Assembly: GCA_030620005.1 (NCBI GenBank) | Contig: JAUXAJ010000326.1 | Location: forward strand, 1-5,105 | DNA: 5,105 nt | Direction of reading: 5' to 3' | Source of the DNA: Promethearchaeota archaeon | GTDB taxonomy: Archaea; Asgardarchaeota; Lokiarchaeia; Sigynarchaeales; SOKP01 | In this document: positions 1 to 5,105 of the stretch, piece after piece | Position numbering within the stretch: the stretch's first letter is position 1 | Layout of the letters: each line of letters starts with the position of its first letter | Notes under the pieces: generated by a model | Seen by the model: only the letters and a program-made list of their open reading frames with translations | Database searches by the model: none | What the model was told of the DNA's origin: nothing | Position numbers and translations under genes: made by a program

Positions 1-710
1 AAATCTCTTGTTATTGCTCTCTCTGGAATTCCTTCTTCAATGCTGTTTAAACACACTTGTCTTGCGTTTTGAGGAATGATTTCATTATTTTTTATTAGTT
101 TAGCTAGTTTCTCTTGTAATTTTGGAAATTTCAGGTACCAATGTTTTGTTTTTTTTAGTTCCGGAGGATTTCCACATATCGCACAGTAAGGTTTTTTTAA
201 TTCTAAAGGAGTTAGTAATTTCTGACATTTATCGCATTGATCTCCCCTAGCTTTTTCCGCACCACAGTGGGGACAAATGCCTTCCACGAACCTATCTGGA
301 AGATATAATTTATCGTGTGGACAATAAAGCGATTCGATTTCTTTTTCGGTCACGTAGCCATTTTCTTGAACATCAAGGAAAAAATCTTGACAGAATTTAA
401 TGTGAGTAGGATTATGAGTTTGAGTGTAATTATCGTACGAAATATTCCATTTTTCAAATAAATCCTTAATTTTTGCGTGATTTTTCATTGCTAATTCTTC
501 TTCGGGAACTTTCAACTTTTTAGCTTCAACCGCAACTGGAGTTCCGTGAACATCCGAACCAGAAACAAAAACAACTTCGTCTCCTTTCAATCTAAGAAAC
601 CTTGCAAAAACATCGGCAGATAATACGCTCCCAATCATGTTACCTAAATGTGGAGTTGCATTAACATAAGGCCACGCTGAAGTAACAACCCACTTCTCTT
701 TAGCAGTCAG
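1..710 (-). CDS. metG: Methionyl-tRNA synthetase, N-terminal part (runs off left edge)
   Basis: Class I aminoacyl-tRNA synthetase that charges tRNA-Met in the cytoplasm. I translated 236 codons. Residues 7-17 (WVVTSAWPYVN) form the first strand of the Rossmann fold. The HIGH-type ATP motif is H21-L-G-N24, and GSDVHGTP lies at 51-58. A zinc-knuckle insertion follows with C130, C146, C149, C159, C162, C176 and C179, around the family signature LPDRFVEG (137-144) and ARGDQCDKC. The visible part ends in RAITRD, the stretch that normally precedes the second half of the catalytic domain; the KMSKS loop and anticodon domain lie outside the window. The multi-knuckle form is typical of archaeal and eukaryotic enzymes. 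The second cysteine of the first knuckle is replaced by D133. No ATG precedes the catalytic core: the frame has a TAA three codons before CTG 708-710, which has a well-placed Shine-Dalgarno sequence, so CTG is chosen. The family call is very secure; the start is less so. Confidence 0.96.
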   Translation of the reverse strand, partial: MTAKEKWVVTSAWPYVNATPHLGNMIGSVLSADVFARFLRLKGDEVVFVSGSDVHGTPVAVEAKKLKVPEEELAMKNHAKIKDLFEKWNISYDNYTQTHNPTHIKFCQDFFLDVQENGYVTEKEIESLYCPHDKLYLPDRFVEGICPHCGAEKARGDQCDKCQKLLTPLELKKPYCAICGNPPELKKTKHWYLKFPKLQEKLAKLIKNNEIIPQNARQVCLNSIEEGIPERAITRD

Positions 711-718
711 TTCACATT

Positions 719-723
719 ACCTC
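719..723 (-). promoter_or_regulatory. Ribosome binding site supporting a CTG start of metG
   Basis: On the minus strand GAGGT (within GAGAGGT) lies 8 bases before CTG 708-710, a normal spacing for pairing with the 16S 3' end. An ATG at 715-717 also lies here, but it is only 2 bases from GAGAGG, is out of frame with metG and is followed directly by TGA. The site therefore favours CTG as the initiator. Confidence 0.55.
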
Positions 724-762
724 TCTTATTTATTTAATATTAATAATTAATAAGAATACTAT

Positions 763-771
763 TATTAAATA
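763..771 (-). promoter_or_regulatory. Possible TATA box for metG
   Basis: TATTTAATA on the minus strand, with purines (TAAAG) directly upstream, lies in the 107-base gap between the vWA gene and metG. Transcription would start about 25 bases downstream, near 742, leaving a leader of about 30 bases that includes the ribosome binding site. The whole gap is so AT-rich that other boxes are possible, so this is only a candidate. Confidence 0.35.
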
Positions 772-775
772 CTTT

Positions 776-798
776 AGAAAAGAAACGTTTGAAAAGAA
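776..798 (-). terminator. Possible pyrimidine-rich terminator after the vWA gene
   Basis: About 20 bases past the TGA stop of the vWA gene, the minus strand reads through two TTCTTTTC-like blocks around the palindrome AAACGTTT (783-790). Archaeal termination commonly uses U-rich tracts without a strong hairpin. The T runs here are only 3-4 long, so the call is weak. Confidence 0.3.
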
Positions 799-817
799 TT
801 ATTCATGGATGGAAATT

Positions 818-1993
818 TCAAAAAACAATGCTTGCACCGCAATATCTGCAAGCTTTAATTTCTTCGTGCATTTTTTCGAGGCAAGGTTCGTGATAATAAG
901 AACTACATTTCTCGCATTGATAAACGTTAACTTCCCCTAAAAAAATACTATTGCAATAGGAACACGAGGCATAAATTTGCTCAACTTCATTTTCTGGAAG
1001 TTTAACCATTTTCGTTTGATTTTCGTCAATAATTCGTATCTTTTGAATTTCTTTCTTGGTCTCACTTACTAATTTTATTACAGAATCTGGAATTTTTAAC
1101 AAGAAATAACAAAAGGGACAACGAAAAACATTTTGAGTTTCAAAAGGGCTTTGAGCGGCCCACATTGCAGCACAGGAGAAGTGCATTGGCCTATTACAGG
1201 AAGGGCAGTACCTCCCTTCAGAATAAAAATCAGCTCCGGTTGATGAAGCTTTTGTTGAATGACAAATCTGACATTTTTCTTGACCTTTATTTCCTTCAGC
1301 CATCATTGATCGAAATTCTAAAACCGTAGGTCTTCTTAATGGCAATGCTATTTGGCTTATTAGAGGCGCAATTTCAGAGTCTTTCTCGGGTGAATAATAA
1401 TCATTCGGTTTTTTTATGTCCTTTTTTGAAGCGAACGATTTTCCAGCGTTTATTAACGCTTTAATATTATTAAAATATCCGTATTCTCCATTAGTAATTT
1501 GTGCGATTTTTTTCAGATTATTTACTTTAGAACCCGGCGAGTGCCCTATTTGACAAGTATCGATAAAAACACCTAAACCCTTGGCTATATTGCTTATTTT
1601 TAGAATATCTTCTTCAAAATTGCTATCTGATTTATTATCGCTAATAATAAAAATTCTAGGAATTTTTCCACCAATTCTTTGCATTTCTCCAATTAGAACA
1701 TGCAAGGAAAATGCGATTGCCTCGTGAAGGACTCCTCTTCCCATGATTTTAACCTTCTTTAAAGAATTAATCAGATATTCACTATTATAAGTAATTGAAG
1801 TTAGCTTCTTACTACTTATTCCAGACTGTATGATTGAAATTCTATCCTTTGGATCAATGATTAGCTTATTTTCAATAAAGCATTTTGCAGTTTCGAGTGC
1901 AACAGTAAGTCTATTAGGTTTAAAATCTTTTCTATACATGGATCTTGAAATATCTAATAGAATAACAGTGTCTTCGACTTTAATATCTTTCAA
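818..1993 (-). CDS. vWA-domain protein with two C4HC3 zinc fingers, Ssl1/p44-like
   Basis: A 391-residue soluble protein with no signal peptide or membrane segment. Residues 8-190 form a von Willebrand A domain: strand TVILLD with the metal-site motif D14-x-S16-x-S18, KPNRLT at 25-30, and the strand RIFIISD ending at D119. A linker (190-240) leads to finger 1 (C241, C244, C263, C266, H271, C274, C292, C295). After a charged linker comes finger 2 (C344, C347, C360, C363, H368, C371, C382, C385). Both match the C4HC3 RING/PHD-like spacing. From family knowledge, a vWA domain followed by zinc fingers, with SR-x-M and KPNRLT after the first strand, recalls TFIIH subunit Ssl1/p44; the proteasome subunit Rpn10 has a related vWA but no such fingers. 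Function (transcription/repair scaffold, or ubiquitin-type ligase or reader) is inference. The TTG start is forced: TAA lies three codons upstream and the first ATG is residue 19, past D14. Confidence 0.9.
   Translation of the reverse strand: MKDIKVEDTVILLDISRSMYRKDFKPNRLTVALETAKCFIENKLIIDPKDRISIIQSGISSKKLTSITYNSEYLINSLKKVKIMGRGVLHEAIAFSLHVLIGEMQRIGGKIPRIFIISDNKSDSNFEEDILKISNIAKGLGVFIDTCQIGHSPGSKVNNLKKIAQITNGEYGYFNNIKALINAGKSFASKKDIKKPNDYYSPEKDSEIAPLISQIALPLRRPTVLEFRSMMAEGNKGQEKCQICHSTKASSTGADFYSEGRYCPSCNRPMHFSCAAMWAAQSPFETQNVFRCPFCYFLLKIPDSVIKLVSETKKEIQKIRIIDENQTKMVKLPENEVEQIYASCSYCNSIFLGEVNVYQCEKCSSYYHEPCLEKMHEEIKACRYCGASIVF
839..964 (-). other. C-terminal zinc finger (C4HC3) of the vWA protein
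   Basis: Residues 344-385. The spacing is C-x2-C-x12-C-x2-C-x4-H-x2-C-x10-C-x2-C, ending six residues before the stop. The core CEKCSSYYHEPC repeats the pattern C-x2-C-x4-H-x2-C of the first finger. The spacing fits PHD/RING-variant cross-brace folds. The compact size is also compatible with the zinc fold at the end of Ssl1/p44, although p44 from memory uses cysteines at all eight positions. Confidence 0.75.
1109..1273 (-). other. First zinc finger (C4HC3) of the vWA protein
   Basis: Residues 241-295. The spacing is C-x2-C-x18-C-x2-C-x4-H-x2-C-x17-C-x2-C, with the core CPSCNRPMHFSC followed by a Trp (W278) and ending RCPFC. This is the cysteine/histidine order of PHD and RING-variant domains. 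Both support a cross-brace two-zinc fold; they do not tell a ligase from a reader or a scaffold. Confidence 0.75.
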
Positions 1994-2073
1994 TTCTTTT
2001 TATAAAGACGTTTTTTCCCTTGAATAATCAAATTATAAAATTATAACAAAATCTCTTAAAAATTAAATTCATG

Positions 2074-2082
2074 TTATATAAA
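2074..2082 (-). promoter_or_regulatory. Likely TATA box for the vWA gene
   Basis: TTTATATAA on the minus strand, preceded by an A-rich stretch (CTAAAAAAAGAA) that could bind TFB. It begins just past the stop of the peptidase gene and about 80 bases before the TTG start of the vWA gene, so that gene probably has its own promoter. A second, weaker box (TTTTATAAT, 2032-2040) would give a much shorter leader. No good Shine-Dalgarno sequence lies directly before the TTG; the nearest, AAGGG, is about 23 bases away. Confidence 0.5.
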
Positions 2083-2097
2083 TTCTTTTTTTAGTTA

Positions 2098-3450
2098 TTA
2101 TTTCAAAAAATTATACGCGAATAAAGCATATACTTTTATGGCATTTAAAAAATCTTGAGTTTCTATGTATTCATTTACAGAATGTGCCGTTGCAGCGTTT
2201 CCTGGACCGAATAAAATCGTTTCTGGGCAATATCCATCGTTTCTATAGTATTTAGCGTCAGCAGATGCGGGCATTATGAGGTAGAAAGGTTTTTTTTTGT
2301 AAATACTCTCAATTAGATCGTATAAATCTTTCAAAACTGTAGAATTTTCCCAATCCTTCCAATACGAACCCTCTGAAAATCCAACTATTTTTAGATAAAC
2401 GAATATTTCATCAGCAGCGCCCGTTGGCACGTCTTTCACGGCATATCCAACGTCTTCAGTGATGAGTTTTTTAACAGCATTCACTATATCTTCAACTTTT
2501 TGACCTGGCAACAATCTAAAATCAAAAATTGCTTCACACTTGTTGGGAACAACATTTTCCTTTATACCTGCGCTGATTATATTTAAAGATTTTGTAAATT
2601 GAACCAAAGATTTAAGAAGATTTTGTAAAAGTGGTTGCTCTTTAAAGATATTTTCGAAAATCTCTATGCTCGTAAAGGCCGATCCAACAAGCTGTTTTAA
2701 CTTATCGTAAGGTATTGGAGGTTTTACATTTGGCACGTAATCGTCTATTTTATCCAAGTTTTGTATGATCTCACTCATCATGTATATTGCATTTTTACCC
2801 ATTGTCGGCATGGATGAATGACAAGATATTCCGTTTGTCACGAGTTTTAAAACTAAATGTCCTTTTTCACCGATGATTATCACTTTAGGTAGTGGATTAA
2901 GTCCTGAGGGCTCGCCAATAACTACGAAATCACATTTAATTGAATTTAGTTTATTTTTAAGGCACCATTTCGTACCAAAATTTCCTCCTGTCTCTTCGTC
3001 CGCAACTGCGGTTAATATTAAGTTACCAGATAAGTCAATCTCTAATTTTTTCAGCACCGTTAATGCTATTGTCATTGCTGCCAACGCACCTTTCATATCC
3101 GCTGCGCCCCTACCATAGATCAACTTCTTTCTTTTTACAAAAGCAGAGAGAGGGGGATTTTTCCAATCTTCTTCAGCTCCAGGAGGCACGACATCCATGT
3201 GACCATTGTATAGTAAATTTTTTCCTTCAAAATTATCGTTTAAGTAAGCAATGAGATTAGCACGATTATCTCCAAATTGAGAAATTTCACTTTTAACATT
3301 CGAATTTTTTAAATACTCTTCAATTTTAATAGCTACATTTTTTTCGTTTCCAGGTGGATTATAAGAATTAGCTTTTATTAATTCTCTTAAAAATTCCACG
3401 TATTCTTCTTTATTGTTTTCAATTTCATTAATAATTAATTCTTCACTCAC
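2098..3450 (-). CDS. M20-family zinc peptidase/deacylase (ArgE/DapE-like)
   Basis: Cytoplasmic two-zinc amidohydrolase of the family containing acetylornithine deacetylase, succinyl-diaminopimelate desuccinylase, LysK and carboxypeptidases. Counted from the GTG start (450 residues), all expected active-site residues are present: H84 and D86 in GHMDVVP, bridging D118 in GRGAADMKG, catalytic E152 and E153 in ADEETGG, E180 in GEPSG, H423 in ATAHSVNE. The lid/dimerisation domain carries H211 (HSSMP) and R312 (DFRLLPG). It is longer than typical ArgE/DapE, largely because of a helical insert of about 35 residues near 250-288. GTG 3448-3450 is chosen because GAGGG lies 7 bases upstream and the protein then begins as relatives do. 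A TTG at 3511-3513 would add 21 residues including a hydrophobic stretch, but has no ribosome binding site. There are no arginine or lysine biosynthesis genes alongside, so the substrate cannot be assigned. Confidence 0.95.
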   Translation of the reverse strand: MSEELIINEIENNKEEYVEFLRELIKANSYNPPGNEKNVAIKIEEYLKNSNVKSEISQFGDNRANLIAYLNDNFEGKNLLYNGHMDVVPPGAEEDWKNPPLSAFVKRKKLIYGRGAADMKGALAAMTIALTVLKKLEIDLSGNLILTAVADEETGGNFGTKWCLKNKLNSIKCDFVVIGEPSGLNPLPKVIIIGEKGHLVLKLVTNGISCHSSMPTMGKNAIYMMSEIIQNLDKIDDYVPNVKPPIPYDKLKQLVGSAFTSIEIFENIFKEQPLLQNLLKSLVQFTKSLNIISAGIKENVVPNKCEAIFDFRLLPGQKVEDIVNAVKKLITEDVGYAVKDVPTGAADEIFVYLKIVGFSEGSYWKDWENSTVLKDLYDLIESIYKKKPFYLIMPASADAKYYRNDGYCPETILFGPGNAATAHSVNEYIETQDFLNAIKVYALFAYNFLK

Positions 3451-3457
3451 TTTAGAT

Positions 3458-3462
3458 CCCTC
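3458..3462 (-). promoter_or_regulatory. Ribosome binding site deciding the GTG start of the M20 gene
   Basis: GAGGG on the minus strand, in the context GAGGGATCT, lies 7 bases before GTG 3448-3450. It resembles the archaeal consensus GGAGGTGATC. No comparable site precedes the alternative TTG at 3511-3513, so it selects the shorter protein. Confidence 0.65.
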
Positions 3463-3492
3463 TAAATTCTTCTTTAATAAAAATAGTACTAA

Positions 3493-3501
3493 ATATTTAA
3501 A
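3493..3501 (-). promoter_or_regulatory. Likely TATA box for the M20 gene
   Basis: TTTAAATAT on the minus strand. A start of transcription about 25 bases downstream (near 3472) would give a leader of about 20 bases that contains the ribosome binding site and ends at GTG 3450. It lies inside the frame that the longer TTG start would need, which further favours the shorter protein. Confidence 0.45.
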
Positions 3502-3534
3502 AAATTTTCTCAAGATCGAAATCTAACTGATAAA

Positions 3535-3544
3535 TTTAAAATAT
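3535..3544 (+). promoter_or_regulatory. Upstream copy of a TATA-like repeat before the surface-protein gene
   Basis: AATTTAAAATA (TTTAAAATAT core) occurs here and again 40 bases further on at 3575-3583. This copy would start transcription near 3565, leaving a leader of about 45 bases. It may be a second promoter or chance in AT-rich DNA. Confidence 0.3.
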
Positions 3545-3574
3545 TTAGGAAATTTTAATATTCTTAAATCTGAA

Positions 3575-3583
3575 TTTAAAATA
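3575..3583 (+). promoter_or_regulatory. Possible TATA box for the surface-protein gene
   Basis: TTTAAAATA on the plus strand, centred about 30 bases before TTG 3609. Transcription would begin within a few bases of the start codon, so the message would be leaderless or nearly so. That agrees with the lack of a Shine-Dalgarno sequence before 3609. Confidence 0.45.
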
Positions 3584-3608
3584 ATTGGATAAATACGGTT
3601 GTTTTTTT

Positions 3609-5105
3609 TTGAATCAACGAAAAAAAGAAATTAGAAGGGTCATTTTGGCAAGTTTTTTCGTTGTATTAATAATATTATCTAATGTACAAACCAATAATCT
3701 TTCTATTTCCAATGTAAATAGTGAGAATGAAAGTAATAAAAATCCGTTAAATGAAACTGAGCACGACTTACCTCAGAGCAATTCTGTTTCTAATCTAAAT
3801 TTGACGAATTACATTACTGGTAAAGGCGTTAACCAAACAGTAAGACTTCACGTGTCAAATTCTTTCTTTTCTATCGATAATCTCGACTATTTTAACATTT
3901 CTGCACCGGCAGACAACATGAATCTTACACATGGATATTTCAATTTCAGTTTTCAAAATAATTTTACAACGGATCATGTAATTGAAAACGATTTCGCGTT
4001 AGATCTTGAAAATTATTTAAAATATAATTTTAATGCGAGCATTTCTAATATAACGATTAATAGGGGTGACAACTTAACAGAAGGTGGGCTTAATAATTTA
4101 ACAGATGGGCAAGGACTGTTGTCGCACTGGAATTTAACTTCATTGGGTGGTATCTTGAATCTTACTATAAGCGCTAATTTTTCTAATATATTAAGCCAAG
4201 AGGATTTTATATTTAATCGAACTCATATTTTAGGGTTCATATTAAAGTTGGTTTACAACATTAGTAAAGACGTGAATCTAACAATAAAAATGTTTAATAT
4301 CACACAAAATGGTTGGATCAATGTTACTAATACAATTGAAATTATAAGTGGTCAATATTACCAAGAAAATATTTCGAATGTTATTAATAAAAATCTAAAT
4401 TTCCTAGATTTTTCAAATAGTTGTCATGTTCAATTTTATTTCAATCGAACTGACGCAGAGGAATTTAACGTGTCATTATACGAATTCAATATTGATGCAA
4501 CGCATGGGTTTGAATTACCAATAACTAATACTAGTCATGTCGCTCTTGAATTTGATTTATTAGGTTTGAATTCAACAGTCAACGGTTTTTACGCCTGGAT
4601 TAGAACTTTAAATATTACTAAGGCCAAATATGCCCACCTTAATATCACATTATATAAAGCCAATGCCACTATCGCTCGAACTCAAGCTAATCTACAAACA
4701 AACAATCTAAAACCATTTGAAAAATTAGGTTCGTATTTAGTTGATTCTTACAAAGGCGACGGTGTATCTTATTTTGATTTTAATTCAATTGATTCCACGA
4801 ATTTGTCATTATATAACTATTTTATTGTAATTAAATCAAATACTTCTGAAAAAATTTATAGTCTAGTTACTTTACCTCAGGATGGTCCATATGGAGATAG
4901 TGAGACCGAACATCAATTGAAATTAACTGTTGATAATGGAGCTAATTGGACTAATGCTTTTTTAAATATTACATCAAATGGCGAATCCTATGTAACACCG
5001 CAATTAGACGCAAGTTCGTTTAAATTAAATGTTACTAGGGGATATGTGCCCTCAGATTTTATTGTTAATAACACTTGGACTTTAAAAATTCAGAACGGAA
5101 CCATA
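3609..5105 (+). CDS. Large secreted Asn-rich surface protein, N-terminal part (runs off right edge)
   Basis: The frame is open for 499 codons to the window edge with no stop. It starts with a signal peptide: basic stretch RKKEIRR at residues 4-10, hydrophobic core VILASFFVVLIILS at 11-24, then a polar region. The rest is rich in Asn (74 by hand count, about 15%), Ser and Thr. It has 36 N-x-S/T sequons, roughly one per 14 residues and about three times what composition alone predicts, so it is probably a heavily N-glycosylated envelope or S-layer-type protein. Alternating hydrophobic/polar strands (e.g. NLTIKMFNIT, LNITLYKANAT, WTNAFLNIT) suggest stacked beta-sandwich modules; only one Cys (C272) is seen. 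I recognise no named domain. The start is uncertain: TTG 3609 gives a canonical signal peptide; TTG 3585 and TTG 3645 (with GAAGGG upstream) are alternatives; the first ATG is residue 104. Confidence 0.85.
   Translation, partial: MNQRKKEIRRVILASFFVVLIILSNVQTNNLSISNVNSENESNKNPLNETEHDLPQSNSVSNLNLTNYITGKGVNQTVRLHVSNSFFSIDNLDYFNISAPADNMNLTHGYFNFSFQNNFTTDHVIENDFALDLENYLKYNFNASISNITINRGDNLTEGGLNNLTDGQGLLSHWNLTSLGGILNLTISANFSNILSQEDFIFNRTHILGFILKLVYNISKDVNLTIKMFNITQNGWINVTNTIEIISGQYYQENISNVINKNLNFLDFSNSCHVQFYFNRTDAEEFNVSLYEFNIDATHGFELPITNTSHVALEFDLLGLNSTVNGFYAWIRTLNITKAKYAHLNITLYKANATIARTQANLQTNNLKPFEKLGSYLVDSYKGDGVSYFDFNSIDSTNLSLYNYFIVIKSNTSEKIYSLVTLPQDGPYGDSETEHQLKLTVDNGANWTNAFLNITSNGESYVTPQLDASSFKLNVTRGYVPSDFIVNNTWTLKIQNGTI

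Noticed and set aside
721..775. AT-rich near-palindromic tract as a replication or regulatory element
   Set aside because: The repeats of TTAATA/TATTAA are what such AT-rich sequence gives by chance; no longer symmetric arms or iterated motif could be found by eye.
818..1993. Assignment of the vWA protein as a proteasomal Rpn10 homologue
   Set aside because: The vWA shares a D-F-x-P-x-R-L stretch with Rpn10, but there is no ubiquitin-interacting helix, and the two zinc fingers plus SR-x-M/KPNRLT fit Ssl1/p44 better. Kept only as an alternative.
1830..2027. Open frame of 65 codons on the plus strand
   Set aside because: It lies antisense to the start of the vWA gene, has no ribosome binding site and no family features; a shadow of the real gene.
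2873..3254. Two overlapping plus-strand open frames (2873-3118 and 3063-3254)
   Set aside because: Both are antisense to the conserved catalytic region of the M20 gene, overlap each other, and encode low-complexity Ser/Pro/His-rich sequence.
3511..3513. TTG start for the M20 gene giving a hydrophobic N-terminal leader
   Set aside because: No ribosome binding site precedes it, the extra 21 codons overlap the likely TATA box, and GTG 3448-3450 has a well-placed GAGGG and gives a typical family N-terminus.
3602..3610. Run of nine T as a terminator
   Set aside because: It lies directly at the start of the plus-strand gene, with no upstream plus-strand gene in the window to terminate, and includes the first two bases of the TTG start.

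Overview
The window looks like part of an AT-rich archaeal genome (roughly one third G+C by eye). Support comes from a methionyl-tRNA synthetase of the archaeal/eukaryotic multi-zinc-knuckle type, TATA-like boxes with A-rich upstream flanks at suitable distances from the genes, and a secreted protein packed with N-glycosylation sequons. A protein resembling the eukaryotic TFIIH subunit Ssl1/p44 (von Willebrand A domain plus zinc fingers) makes an Asgard-type archaeon an attractive guess. No 16S rRNA or other marker in the window settles this.

Layout. Bases 1-710 (minus) hold the N-terminal 236 codons of methionyl-tRNA synthetase, cut off by the window edge. Bases 818-1993 (minus) hold the vWA/zinc-finger protein. 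Bases 2098-3450 (minus) hold a complete M20-family metallopeptidase/deacylase. Bases 3451-3608 are a divergent intergenic region with TATA-like boxes for both directions. Bases 3609-5105 (plus) hold the first 499 codons of a large secreted, Asn/Ser/Thr-rich surface protein that runs off the right edge.

The three minus-strand genes are separated by gaps of 104-107 bases. Each gap holds a possible promoter, so they are probably transcribed independently rather than as a tight operon. I see no shared pathway: translation, a possible transcription/repair or ubiquitin-like factor, amino-acid or peptide metabolism, and the cell surface.

Two points stand out. The first is the Ssl1/p44-like architecture with two C-terminal C4HC3 fingers. 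The second is that none of the four genes has a usable ATG start: in each frame an upstream stop and the position of conserved N-terminal sequence force a CTG, TTG, GTG or TTG start. No RNA genes, mobile elements or CRISPR arrays were seen.
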